A stretch of 64,000 nt of DNA from Phalacrocorax aristotelis (Eukaryota > Chordata > Aves > Suliformes > Phalacrocoracidae): contig NC_134280.1 of the NCBI RefSeq assembly GCF_949628215.1, positions 2,800,501 to 2,864,500 on the forward strand. The letters are read 5' to 3'. The notes below the pieces were generated by a model. That model worked only from the letters and a program-made list of their open reading frames with translations, was not told where the DNA came from and did no database searches. Position numbers and translations under genes: made by a program. Below, in pieces: positions 24,268 through 37,600 of this stretch; positions within the stretch are counted from its first letter, which is position 1; each line of letters opens with the position of its first letter.

Positions 24268-25332
24268 TTTGGCTAGTGGGATGTTTTCAGGTGACAACTG
24301 ATCATTTTACTGGTTGTGAAAAAGCCATGTATGGGCACATGTTGCACCCTGCCTTGTGCTTAGGTTGGTAAGACATCAGTTGGGTGTGAGCGGTGAGAAA
24401 TACCCGTCCCGGGTGGTCAGCTACAGGGTCAGCAGGACCAACCCTGCCTTTTTCTGGTCCCCGTGACACCTGCCATGGGCTTTAGGTGCAGCTTTTTATT
24501 TGGCTGTCCAGGTAGATCACTGCATGGCACACAACTTCGCAGCAGGAGGGTTACTTACATTTTTAAAGGAAAAACCTGAGCCAATTACCCCCTTAAAATA
24601 ATTACCTACTTAAAATACTCTCCTTCTGGCACCCAGCAGCAGAAAGGACTTGGCTGGCAGCCCCTTGCCACCAAACCAAATCAATGCTTTTTGTGTAGGT
24701 GGGTGGGGTTATTAATTTCTAACACACGTGAACTGACAAGTTGAAGTTCAGCCTGTCTTCAGTAGAGCTTGATAGGAACACCTATAGCATAACCAAAACC
24801 TATTTGAATTTTATATTGGAGACTAGTGGAGTGCTGGCCCTTTCAGATTGCTCCTCTCACTGTATGAAAACTTACTTTGGGAGGGGTTTGGGTGTTTTTT
24901 CTTTTTCCACAGCTTGGTACACTTCCTTTTTTTTCCCCCCAGTTTCGTCAGCCCTATGTTGGATTTGTTTGCATTTATTGTAGGTAGACTCCATCATGTT
25001 GAAGATATCCTGCAATTTTTAGTCTAAGACTTTTAGGTCTGAGTACTGGATAATGAAATGTGTACATGTAACATGTCTAAAATCTGATGACATCTTAAAA
25101 CATATAAGTTCAGATATATTGGAAATGCTTTTAAATATGTAATGTCAATGCTAAAGGATTGAAGTTGTTATATCAGTGTGGGAGGTGGGTGGCTGATGGG
25201 TGGCTAAGGAGGAATCTGAGAGGACTTTGGGATTAATATCAAGGGGAATCCCACCCAGCGATGAGCAAAGGGAAATTGATACAAGAACCAATCAAATGAT
25301 GAAAATAATGGTGGAAAAAGAAAATGCCTTCA

Positions 25333-25515
25333 CTGCAAGAGCGGTCAGGCCCTGGCACAGGCTGCCCAGAGAGGGGGGGAGTCACCATCTCTGGGGGAGT
25401 TCAAAAAACATGTAGATGTGGCACTTGGGGACATGGTTTGGGAGGCCTGGGGGTGTTGGGTTGGGGGTTGGCCTTGATGATCCTAGAGGTCCTTTCCAAC
25501 CTTAATGATTCTATG
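25333..25515 (+). mobile_element. CR1 LINE 3'-tail fragment
   Basis: It starts around the CR1 ORF2 C-terminus (GGTCAGGCCCTGGCACAGGC), runs through a GACATGGTTTGGGAGGCCTG segment, and ends with ATTCTATG at 25508-25515. The upstream 25201-25332 may be a diverged continuation but was not matched with confidence. Confidence 0.93.
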
Positions 25516-27869
25516 TAATGGGGTTGGCGTTGTAAACCATGTATGAGCAAGATGCAGCAAAAACTGGAAGCTCATTTTGACATGAATCTGGAATTGTAAT
25601 GCTGGGGGATGTACAAGGGCTGTGACTCAGGTGGTTGGTTCTCATCTTGGCTTTTTTTTAATTCTGAATTGATGCCACCTTGGGCATTGCACCTTTAGAT
25701 CATGAGACTTAACTTACGCTTGCCATTTATTCCCTAATATACATATTTTAAGTGTGTTTTCCATTTCCTTTCCCAGTAGCTACATGGTATGTGTGGTGAT
25801 ACAAGTCACCAGACTCAGAGTTCAACTTGTTGGCAGTCTCTTGGTGGAAGGAGCAAGTCGTGATGCAGCCTTGATGGGGCATATATGGGAACCTCCAGGC
25901 GTTAGTGAGACTCTTGGGGCATAACCTTTGCTGGTGGCTTGAGCCTCTTTAGGGGGTTAAAAATGCTCTCGAGAGCTTTGCCCTGCCAGTTAGTCCAAAC
26001 TGTTTTTTGTGGGACTTTGGCTGGCATTGGAGAAGAGGTTCTGGGTCTCAAAGTGTTAGGAATTGCAGCTGCTGCAAACGGGAGGTTCAGCATCGCTTTG
26101 GCTGTTTCGGTGTTGGGTGGACTTTGCATAAACCGAGTTGCTGAAAGCGATGCTGGGCTCCCTGATGATTGGGCCAGGAAAGCGGGTGAAGGCTCTGTCT
26201 GGTGGTGGTTAAGGGGAGGAAAAGAGCTACACAATCAAGAAGAATTGTCTTTACTGACAATTAAATCAACTACTTTACAGAAATGAAAGCAAAGCGTTTG
26301 TTAATTAACATCTGCCTTCAGCTCACCGTGCTGTAATGCAGAAAATCAGTAATTCAAGCAACGCGCTAGAGAAGCGCTGCAAGGCTGCGTACCCCGGGCG
26401 TTTCCCTGTCCCTGTCCCTGAGCAGGGCCTGGTGTTTCCTCAGGCAGCTCTTGAAACGGGATAACCAACTCTCTTCCCTCAAGGCGTGCTTGTAAGCAAA
26501 AGCTGCACCAAATGCTGAACCGTCAGACAGAAACGAGTTTTAGGACTGAGGGAAATGCAGGAGCTGTAAGGCAATGTACTGTAGTTAACTGTGCTACTGC
26601 AAGTTGGATTTATTCAACTTAAAAGATGTGGGAATTGGGGCAGTGCAGCAATGCTGTGGGCTGCCACCAGCTGCCCTTGCCTGTGTCCAGCTGCTGACAG
26701 GTGAAGCCGCCAGTGCTGGCAGCAAATCCTGCATCTGGGACCGGGCCCTACGGCACCAGGGGCTCCGAGAGCGCCCTTTGGGTGCCTTTTCTTACGAAGT
26801 GTTGCTGTGGGGGTTGAGCAATACCATTATTCTCCATCTGAAAAAGAAAATAATATCCTACTGAGAAGTTCGCACAACTCTTTTGCAAACTGTTCATGAC
26901 CATCCCATTTAAGGGACCATCAGATTTTTTTTTTTCATTACTAAGAGAGAACTGTTGACATCTTGACGCTAACTCCCCCCTTAAAGGCTCCTCCTGATGC
27001 TTTAGGCACGTAGCATTAATTGCACAGCGTACTCGCCAGTCAACACTGTTTGTTGTTATTATACACTTGCAAACGTTGGTTTATTAACTTTTTTGCCTTT
27101 GCTGTGTCTTCACTTTCTGCAGCCAGGAGAGCCTCGGTTCAGCCTTTCCCACTGCTGAAGCGGTCGCTGAGCTGGAAGGCCTTTATATGAACTCGGGTAA
27201 AACAAGTACATTCACTTCTGTACGCATAGCATGAGGGAATATCCCACGCTACAGCGATGTACTTCTACAGCTTTAACTTAGGTATCTCTCTCTATAATTC
27301 TTTTTTGTTTTTTTTAAATATTGAGTCTTACCTTCTTCACGTTATCCATAAATAACTTTGTCCAAAACCTTTCGTTAGCTACACGACATTGTTTACATCC
27401 AAGTAAGTGTTGCTTTCAGGAGAGGAAATTAGAAATAACTGCATGAAAACCTCCAGAATGTGCTGGGACTAAATTAGAGTGGCAGCACAGTTACGGAAAA
27501 CATAAAGCTTTCCCAGAGCAGGTGAGGGAAAGGAAGATCCAGGGGTCACAAACTAAACAGGAACCTCCGCAGACATTTTATTAAATGCCCAAGACAAAAC
27601 AATTTGTAACAAATAACTATGGGAGCGCAGTAGGAGGAAACCATGGGGAAGGTTCATTAGCGACAGGGGGAGTTAAAACAAAATGCTCTAAACACAGGGG
27701 TTTGGGTTGTTTAGTTTTTTTGTTTGTGTTTTTTTGCTAGCAGGACATCAGGGAAAGGCAAAGGGGACAGGGGAGCAGCAGCAGTGTCCCAGAACAGGAG
27801 GTGGCACCACACCAAAGAGCAGGGCTGCTGATAGCAATTGTACATCGTTATCAGACACCTCACACATCA

Positions 27870-30800
27870 TCTGAATATTTAAAGCATTTATTTATACAAA
27901 TGTACAGCATTTACAATAGTTAAAAAATTAGATTATATTTAAAAGGAATATCACATATATAAATACGGTGCAGCTTAGCATTTATGTGCTTTTAAAAAAA
28001 ACCCCAACAACTCCAGGGGCAGACAGGGCACGGTGACCTGCTGGTACAGGGAGGATCCTGCGTGGGTCCCCCGCTTGCTCTCAGCCACCTTAACTTGCTC
28101 TTTATGCTCAATGTCCATAATCCTTGTACCGCAGCGGAGGTAGCAGCCCAGTTGGACAGTGCTCAGGTCCCTTTTGAAGGCCGCAACTGTGGCACAGCAG
28201 TGGGGGAGAGGGACCAGCGCAGCACAGGAACCAGCACTTCGTCCATCTACAGCAACATCACGGTCACAGCAAAGCTGGTGATGGGCTTCGGAGTGGCTCC
28301 TGCTCTGGTATTTGCAAAGCACTGGTCTTGGCATAACTGCGTGGCTGGCAACGGGATATTCTAGGTGGGCTATAGTATTTATTTCCAAGCTACTTTTACT
28401 AGGCACATCCACAATTAACAAGTTTAACCATCTGCCTTAGCATGCAATGAATCAGCCCCTGAAGTACCACTTTTTCCCCCACTGACTGCAAAGGGAGTAG
28501 AAGTAACTGGCTCGGTTCAATATCTCTACAACACCCATAACTAAATTTGATCAGTGGCATGCCAGTCTTTGTGGGTAGAGATCACTCCCAGGCACCCCAA
28601 AAAAAGTCTCTGGTCTGCCTGAGGTGTACCTACACACAGTACGAAGATCCTGTGTGTCAGTGCACACGACGAGCCAGCTAGCGCGGGAGCCCGTGCCGTC
28701 TCACTGCAGGCACCGCACCTTTCATGTGGTGGGAGCGGTCCCAAAAGGCCAACATCTTACAAAGAAATCCGGCCCTCCCACGCAGTTATACGTATCTAGC
28801 TCAGAGTTAGCGTACCACAGGTTAGGCTCGGTGAGTTCTGTTAAATAACAATGAAACTGCAAAATATATGGAAAATAGGGGGGGGATGACACAAAGTAGC
28901 CAGAAGACACAGCCAGAAACCTGACTGCAAGCTGTTGACCAAGGCAGTCAGCTCAGGTCAGGAGGTAATGTCTGCTCCTTGCTGTTGGCTAGGTATCTTA
29001 GTGCCTGACTCCTAAATGCCTGTGTTTAGCAAGGCCCAAAATGAAAATATAAATCCTTAAAGCATCCAGCTCAGCTGCCGCCACCCGAGATGGCAGGGAG
29101 CTCCCCCACAAGGTGCTCCTGCTGGCCACGTGCAACAGGGCCTGAGCCTCCAGCCCACCGCAATTGAACAGATAAGCGAGATGTTCCCGCGTATTCCCAG
29201 ATTCCCATGCTTCCACCTGCTGGCGTTCCGGCACACATTCTCGAAGCCCATGTCCTGGATCTGGCCCTGCGCCTACACAACAGCGCTGCCGAAATGCTCG
29301 GCCAATGTTTAACCCCTGCCCCAGGAGAGCAGCTGAAGTGCTTCACGCTCCCTTTTTTTTTTTTTTTTGCAGGATAATAATAATAAATATTTAAGTTGCC
29401 ATCAGAGAAGTCATAAAACCCTCCACCTCATTCTCCCCCAGCACCTACAGAGAAAGCTCCTGTGAGTCAGCACTGGGCTTCCTCTGCTCGAGAAAGCTTG
29501 CAGAGGAGGGCAACAGGCTTTATAAAGACTGCAGGGTGGATTTTTCTCAGGACCTCCAGAGACACATCCACCTTGCATAAAACCGCAGGTTGCAACTACC
29601 CTCTTACCACTAGCGATCTGCGAGCAAGTCACAGGACATCAAAATGCAAGGTTTGTCTGTGAGGTCAGCTAGCCTGGCCTCAAAAAAAAAGTTAGTTTTA
29701 TATAAAAAGTTAGAAAAAGGAAAGACCCAGTGATCAAAATTCAGTTTTCACACTGAAGTATATATACATTTTTAAAAAAAAGTCACTCAGCAAAACACAC
29801 TGAGGCGTCCAGCGTGCTTTTCTTCCCCAGAGCAGTCACCTGAAACTAAATCAGGAGTGCTGCTCTCAGTTCTCATCCTCCTTTGCCGCCAATAAAACTC
29901 CCCCAGTCAAGTGGAGTTCACTCCAAAGGCCACAAAACCCAAGACCGCTCCTTGCGTGCTCAGAGCTGCAGTTTTCCAGCTATTAATGGTATCCAACACA
30001 GATGCTGCTAGATGAGGGCTTGCTGGTACCTTCCACGAGCCCTCTCAAAGCACTGGAGGGGTTTACAGAGCCTTTGGCTTCCAGCATTGGCTTCCTTCCT
30101 CTGCCTTTCGCTGTGTAACTCACCAAAAAGAGCACCTCAGAGCATAAGCATACCCTAACTTGATAAAGCCCAAGTTGCCTTGGGGCACAACTAGCCAAAA
30201 ATTAACTCATAAAAGAACAATTTATTACTATAGTGTGTTTTTTTAAAAAACAAACAAAAAATTAATTATAAAGTTTGGTTTAACTTTAAAACAAGTCCAT
30301 GGACACCCTGATTTTATTATTGACCCTGCAAAACAAAGCTAATTCTTTTTCAACAGTGATGCAAAATAATTTTTATATATATTTATGATAATTTATATAT
30401 TTACCCACTTGCAAAACAACTATTTTCCTTGGCAATATCAGTATTAAGAATCTTTTAAACACTTTAGACCCTACTCAACATAGAAAAATAAATATTGCAT
30501 ACATGATATCCGAGCAAACCAAGCAACACAAGTCACCAAAATACAGCTGCAGCTAGTATTAGTCCATACTCTGTCATGGGAGTGCAGTAAATAAAATAAC
30601 AGAAGCTATTCAGGATCATCGCTTTCTCACGCTGTAGGACTGGGTGCCAAAATACGACCACAGGTAAAGCCCCCAAAACCTGGCTCGGTAGGCACCAGCA
30701 CCTCCACCTGGGCACCCACTAGCTCGCCATCCGCCTCCCTCCTCTCGAGAGGGTCAAGGAGCACACACCCACCTCCCCCCCCCCGATTATGCTTCAACAA

Positions 30801-31467
30801 CAGGGTTGTTAGAGTTTTTCTGGTTGGGTTTATAAACCAAAGTGATTTTTCTGTGCATCCCACCGTGCGGTGTTACGGGGGGGGTGGCTCGTCATGCCGC
30901 TGCTGGACAGCCTCGGAGGAAGCATCCGTGTGTGGCGCTGGCCTGAGCCAATCTGCTGCTGCTCCCTTGACCTCATCCCTTCCAGCTACTGCTGCCGTGC
31001 TACAAACTCCTGCCCTCTCCGAGAGGAGCAGGAGGCCTGGGGAGACTGCAAAGGCATACTGACTATATGTATGATGTTATTCACCGTTTGGTCTCAAAAC
31101 AGGTTAAAGAGACACAGGCATTAGTGCTCTGACAAATTATAATGAAGTTTTAAATGAGTAAGTGATGATACTAGCAGCTGGCAGTGACACCATAGTTCTA
31201 AATAACATTTCTTCATGGAGAAAGGACACTAAGAAGACCATAGGCATCGGTCCCAGCCATGGACTCTGGGAACATTTTTGCATAAGTTTCTTCAGAAAAC
31301 AGTAGAGAACCGTGATGGTTTTACTCCCTTCAAATGCACCTGCATCCCAGGCTCACTAGCTCATCGTTAACAAGAAATCAGGAGGAAAATCAGTCTTGCA
31401 AAGGCAACTCCAAAGCGCAGGCTCTGTGGGGAGAGGTGGCCCGTTGGCGCAGATGCTCTCGCCCCGC
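27870..31467 (-). other. LYPD6: LYPD6 3' UTR (long, AU-rich; end inferred)
   Basis: The LYPD6 stop codon is at 31468-31470. Below it, no further exon is apparent. The sequence is AU-rich with several UAUUUAUU-like stretches, for example near 29377-29395 and 30361-30410. A Pumilio-type TGTATATA site lies on the - strand at 29761-29768. A canonical AATAAA on the - strand at 27887-27892 would give a UTR of about 3.6 kb, and a second candidate lies near 27575. Mammalian LYPD6 also has a multi-kilobase 3' UTR. The end is inferred. ORFs here on either strand are not called. Confidence 0.6.
27887..27892 (-). terminator. LYPD6: Candidate LYPD6 poly(A) signal
   Basis: AATAAA on the - strand, inside a short AU-rich block at the edge of the presumed 3' UTR. 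Another AATAAA-type signal near 27575 is an alternative. Confidence 0.5.
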
Positions 31468-31671
31468 TCAGCTGTCCGGGCCCGCCCCGCGTGGCATCGC
31501 CACCCAGTGCTGTGACATCAACCCCAGCCAGAGACACGCCGTTGTCAGCAGGACGGGCTGTGAAAGTCGCTGTGTTTTGTTGAGGGGGGAGAGGGTTGTA
31601 AATACGGCATCTGTTGTGTTCCTTGGTAGTGGCAAGTTGCAGATGCTTCCTTCGCAGCAGGAGGTGCAGAT
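31468..31671 (-). CDS. LYPD6: LYPD6 terminal coding exon
   Basis: The acceptor TTTCAG precedes 31671. The exon has 68 codons including TGA at 31470-31468. It encodes [18 protein letters not shown], completing the LU domain, then a Ser/Thr-rich stalk with two sequons, and the hydrophobic ACLWLGLM. The reading frame then continues [15 protein letters not shown] before the stop. A classic GPI signal ends in the hydrophobic part, so this tail is unusual. Confidence 0.93.
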   Translation of the reverse strand: MCTSCCEGSICNLPLPRNTTDAVFTTLSPLNKTQRLSQPVLLTTACLWLGLMSQHWVAMPRGAGPDS

Positions 31672-34600
31672 CTGAAAGAAACGAGGCTATAACTTGGTTA
31701 TTTGAAAAATACCCCTGCCACTGAATAAAGATATAGGGGAAATAATATGATATATGCAAAAAAGCACTGGGCTAGTCTGATGGGTTTTTTTTCCCTTTTT
31801 TCCCCTGCTTCTTTCCTCCTCCCCCTTTATTTTTTAACTCCATTTACTCGGAGGACAATTTCACCCGTACAGGAACAGTACGTTGGCTGGTGCAAGGAAG
31901 ACCCATCCATTTTCATAGAATCATAGAATCGTTAAGGTTGGAAAAGACCTCTAGGATCATCAAGGCCAACCCCCAACCCAACACCCCCAGGCCTCCTAAA
32001 TCATGTCCCCAAGTGCCACGTCTGCACGTCTTTTAAATACCTCCAGGAGTGGTGAAGAGGAGCTTTGGCTCCTCTGGCATTTTGGAGAGGTTATTGCCTT
32101 TTCTACCCCAAATAAGTAAACTGAGGAAAACCAGTGCTGTTTGGCTAAAGCAGAGCTCACAAGCCAGAAATCAAAAAAGCCCCAAATCAGTATTTATTCA
32201 TACGGGGGGGGGGTTTGTTGCCTATCACCTAATACTCGGGCACTGGCGTGACGGAGTGCGTCAGCCCGTAAGGACTAGCTGCCGCCTCAGGGCTAGGAAG
32301 GGCCGGTTGCGGTACCCTGCCAGGGCACAGGGGTTTAGAGCCACAAGACTAACGCACCCGAGGCCAGGCGAGCATAAAATGACGTGCAAAACAGAGATTC
32401 AGCGTGTCTGGCAGCTCGGAAAGGTCTTTAATTTTAACCTGTTGGAGAAGTTCAAACAGGTCAACTGTTGACCTTCAGAAAAATCTTTAATAAGTAACTG
32501 ATTGAGTCACATATAAAGCAGCTGCTCGGAAGGTTTCGGGGCTTTCCCCTACCCGTTTCAGGAAGAAAACGAAGAGAGGGTCGGCGAGCATCCGCCGCAG
32601 AGCAGAGGGCACCAAACACGGTGCAGGACTGCTGGCAAAGCACTCCTCGGCCACAAGGGAGTGGTTTGCTCCCCCGAGCTGCTGACAGGACATTTAAACA
32701 GATTATTCTTTTCTTCTGGGAGAGGTTATTCCTTTGTTTCTGTGACAAATGGAAACGAGCTGCAGCTCATTAAGAAAAATTTCATTTCTGACAGTGCTGA
32801 TTTACCCACTGAAGCAGTCAGACTTCTGGTGGAGGCCACAAGGATTCTGCCCAGTTTTCCTATGAGAAAAAGGCAATTTTTATCCTATACCTTGTATTCT
32901 TCATGCTTTACATAGGTGCATCCCGTAGACAGGCAGTCCTCTAACGGTACACAGCGTTTGGTGACAGATACACTTTCTCCAGTGACTTTCATCATGTGTT
33001 GGCTAAAGCAGTATCTTGTACCTACGAAGACATACAAATGTGTTTGCTGGTCAAATTCAAGTTTCCTCTACAAAGAGGAAGAAATAGGAAATAAATCTTG
33101 GATTTTTTTCCAAATCTTGGGATTTAAAAAAAGAAAAAGAAGAGTTTTGATGTATTTATTGCAATACGTAGATGTCTCTTAATACTCTGGTGCAAACCTG
33201 GTTTCAAAGCACTCTGGAACACGGAGATCTGTTTCCAGTGTTACAGCTAACGAAACATACAGTGGCTAGTCAAGCTACGAAGGGAGCTTCAGATAAAGAC
33301 CCCAAATCTTGCACTCTGTTAGTTTTATAGGAATTGTCTTGTCGTAAACAATACCTGTTTATGTCCGAAGCCAACTTTCATTTGTATAGGTTTAATTTTT
33401 TCCCATTACACACTGGAGTTGCCTTTCCCTACATCCTCAGAGCTCATGCAAGCTGTCCTCACCGCTCACACTCTGATCCCGGCTGTCCCAGGGCTCCTGC
33501 GTAGCCCACCCCGCTCTGTCCCTCAGTTTCATCATCCATCAAAGCCAAAACACCGACAGAACAGGTGGGAGGATTTCCGTATTTCTCAAGTTTGCCAGTC
33601 TTTGGAAGAGGCACCGCGAAATGGACTGTGCCCAGTATTCCCATCACACCTTCTGCACGCTTCTCCTGCGCGCGCCCCCGTTCCCAAGGGAGACCCTCCT
33701 CCTCCTCGAGCAGTTCCTCTGGTGACACTTGTAAGGCGCACAGAAAATTCAAAGCAGGATGACTGACAAATGCTGTGGTTATCCTCAGGCATAGAGGAAT
33801 TTGGGTTTATTTCATGCTTTAGTCATCAGAGGGAAGCTGAAGGTGCTGTTCCACTTCCTAGCACTCCAAGATGAAAACACCGGATTTTCAACACAGGAAA
33901 CATGCCATTATATATTTCTTCCCTAAATTATACCTTGTTTCTTATTAATCAACCTTATTATTAATAACATTGTTGCTTTCACGGGGGGGGGAAAGGGGTG
34001 TAATTAATATAAAGTGAACATTCCTGTTCAGCCCCCATGTCCGATGGGGAAAGCCCTGCATACTTCTCGTGTTTCAGATTTCAGCAAGAGCCGAGCGAGA
34101 TTGCCAGCAAAGCACGTTAGTCATTAGGCAATAAAACCCCTCAGACATCTGTCGTATCTTTGACCTGCTCTTAACTCAAGTGCAACATCCGCAGCAAAGA
34201 GACTTAACTTATCCCCCGAGGCTGGAGGTGCTCCGTGTGCTGTCTTCCTTCAAACTGGCCAGGGCTGCAGCACGCGTCCTCCAGGCTCTCCTGCGCGAGG
34301 GGGCGACGCTCTCAGTTTCACCCCAAGGGGAGCACTCTCTGCACGACGGCTTCGAGCTTCTCCCGGGACCTTGCCTGGAAGGGCCATTCCCCAGCAAATC
34401 TGGGCGTGCGTCCCTGGAGCTTTATTTCTCCTGCAATGGCTCTGTCTGTGCAGCGGAGCTCGCCCTTGACAGGTCCCAGATGGAACAAATAAAACTTCTA
34501 GCACCCCATAACTCTTGCAGGGCTGTTTTGTCCTTTCTTCCAAGTGTGTTTGTAGAAAATATTGCGCAATCCTCTTAGAGACATGTATTTTCCCCTGCAC

Positions 34601-37600
34601 AGAGGGACCAAGTATGCTGTCTTCACAGCCATCGCTGATGGCTATCACCTCCTGCAAGGCAGGGCTGCAGCTACCGAGTAAGTCCACAATAAGCAACAAA
34701 ATCCACTCGCTCAAATTAATATTAACTTTTGCACTGCATTCTGGTCTGCCTCTCTTCCGAGAGCAGGCTAAAGATAATGAGGGCAGGCGCTATGAAAAGG
34801 TTCGGGCCAGAGAGCACTGGGAGAGCCCAGAGCGACGCACAGGTGGGGAACGTCACCACGTCTAACCCACAAGGACCGCTCTGCAGACAGGGAGCCGCCA
34901 GCCAGAGGGGTAGAGGAGGAGCTCCAAGCTGAGCCCATGAAGAACACATGCCCAACACTATAAAAAAGTTACCAAAAGTATCAGAGAAATCTAGAGTGAT
35001 TCAAATAAGACATTAAGGCATGAAAGTTGATGCTTATAAGTACGGTGGTGCCCAAGCCAGGCAGCTGTACGGCCACAGGGCAAGGGTGAGTCTTGGTGGT
35101 ATCGTGTCGAAAAAAACATGGATTTCTTTCCTAAATTTCACGGTTGCAGAGCATCTTTAGAGGCACTTGAAAGCTAGGCTGATCGTGGTGTAATATCCAG
35201 GCTGTCCAGCAACACGTTCCATTACAAAAGCATTTAAAAATGAGATTGTTGCTCTGGGTCAGATTATGTGGGGGATTTTTCAGGGCTGTTGATTTGCACT
35301 GACCCCCGGCACGACAGACGACACCATCACCTCTTCTTTTGCATTTTTCCTTCCTCTGGTGGAACTGTCTGGCAAAGGCTGAATGACGTCCTTAAGCTAC
35401 GACATATCTCCAAACACCTACGTACAACAGGCAGCCCCAGGCTCGGCCTGCTAGGAGTGGGTAGGGAAAAACTGAACCTGGTATTTCAAAGGGCCCAGAG
35501 TCACACATTGACTTTTGAGAGCCCGTTTCCCAAACCACAGCCTCTAACAAGGCTGTCAGGTGCCACCTGCAACGGCTGGAACGTCACCACGGTGGTGGTG
35601 GCCATCATCGAGACGTCAGCCCTCCCACGGGCCATCCAAAAATAGAGCACTGGGAGTATTTTGAGTGCCATATTTCCATACAAATTAGATCACTAACACT
35701 GTTTCTGCTTGAGCTGAAGCTAATAAATAACAGAAAACGAGGTTAATGCACAGCAGGAGGCCTGCCTTCTAGGAAATGTTTTTTCTAGTCTCTGTTCAAT
35801 ATGGGGATTCATGTGGTTCCCTTTAAGTTCCTACATTATAGTTAATGAAAATATTCTGGTTTGCTTGGTTTTAATAGCATTCTGTCCTCAAGAAAAAAAA
35901 AAAAAATAATCCATACAACTAGCAAATACCAGGATGGAGATTTCTCATTTTCTCCCACCACTTAACCCAAGCAAACCAACAAGGGTTCAGATCCCTGCAG
36001 CGAGGGAGGCAACGCCGTAAGCATACCCCTCTGGCTCCCAGAGATAAGGTAATTACCTGAGCAGATAACCCCGGAGCAAGCCTGGAGCCACACCTCAAAC
36101 CTCAGGCTGCATTTCTGCGGCTTCCTTACACAAACTCAAAGTCACATTTGAAAATTAAAGCAACAAAGAAGAAAAGCTGGCTTAATAAAAGCTTTCTGAT
36201 GTGGAGGTGCATTGGATGTAAAGCTAAGAGACGCCAACAAAAGCCATCAGCGATGAGGCATCCCAAAGCGACGTCTGATTTCTGCAGAGCGGAGAGCGAT
36301 GACACTGTCAGCTTTGCTTCCACTGCACAGCATAAGGACAGAGCACCTAAGCCATAGCACCCGACCCCTTTCCCCAGTTGTCTGAAACACAGTGACTGCT
36401 GACTCAGCAGTGCAAGCCCTGGTCTCCCCCAAAAGCCGGCAGCGAGGGGCTGGGGGCCCGTGGCGCAGGCAGAGCTGCGCTCCAGCCCCGGGGCACGGGA
36501 TGATGGGGCAGTCTGGGCACCGACATGATCTGCCTCGAGTAAAGCCTTATCGAATCCTTCCATTTTAAGAAGTTCTCTATTCCAAAGATTAAAGATAGAC
36601 TCAGGTTTCCAGCTAGCCCCTTCTCAAGGCTAAAACCCCATCCTTACTTCACAGTGGGTGTTTGTACCAGCAGGCAGGAGGGCTGGTGACCATAACTAGC
36701 GGCTCCGTTCAGGCTGAACACAGCTGGTGAGATCCAGATGCACCAAAGCATGGTTTTCCCCTCCCCTAAACAGCCATTAAGTACTAACTTCTCTTTCCAG
36801 ATTAGCATTTTTTGGGGGTCAAGTCATTTCTGCTGGTTGTTACTGAAGGCAGACCTCGGAGTCGCGCGCCTCTCCTTGCACAGCGATCTATGGGTAACGC
36901 CGTCCTTGGTCATTTAAACACCACCTATTCCTGTCGAAGCTGGGAGTATCCATGAATATCGGTCTCATCTGATGCCAGCCAGCCTGATCTCTTTTTTTGT
37001 TGTTGTTGACGTTGTGCTGATTTGAGCTCAAAGCAAATAAATTCTCAGGCAGATAACGCGCTGTGACGCAGGCTGCAAACACAGCTGGTTCGTCCCTGCA
37101 GTGCAGGTTATGGTCTTTTGTCTTTCCAAAGTAAATATTTTCTAAGGGCATTTGTAATGTCCCACAACAGACTGCAGGCATTCCGGATAGATGCTGGACA
37201 GCACTGCCGAGCCTACGGAAAGCACCAGGGAAGCGGTAAACCCAGCAGCATCCCTGTGCCCGCGCGGCCCCGGCTGCCTCCTGCCCACACGTGGTTCCCC
37301 CACTGGCGAGGACATGGTCCATGTCCAACCTGTGTCCAGGGCTTCAGCAGGGGCTGTGAGCAATCTGAATGCATGTGAGTGTCTCAAAAAGAGAAGCAGT
37401 AAGGGAGGGGGAGATCTGAGGGTCTCACCGATACCTGGATCTGATATTTGGGGGCCCGTATCCCAAAGCCCTTTCTGAGCTGTTCCCAACTTCAGACTCC
37501 GATGGGAGTTATGAGCCCAAAATACTGAAAATATCTTGATGCCAGCCAAAAAGAGGCAGCCTTGGCTGCCCTGAAGCGCGGGCTCGTGCCATAGGGAAGG

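Larger units (their letters stand above)
14441..27869. other. MMADHC-LYPD6 intergenic region
   Basis: About 13.4 kb between two convergent genes. It contains CR1 tails at 19085-19187 and 25333-25515, an 18-bp direct repeat at 15204-15240, a hairpin at 24242-24267, and T-rich tracts near 22766-22852. The open frames are 60-136 codons, overlap on both strands and carry no domain I can name. No gene is supported. Confidence 0.7.

Noticed and set aside
25902-26286. Overlapping 110-115-codon ORFs on both strands
   Set aside because: Neither frame has a recognisable domain, and the two mirror each other as shadows. No promoter, splice or poly(A) context supports either.
27975-28421. 148-codon antisense ORF and its + strand partner
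   Set aside because: It lies in the presumed LYPD6 3' UTR, downstream of the stop at 31468, with no recognisable domain.
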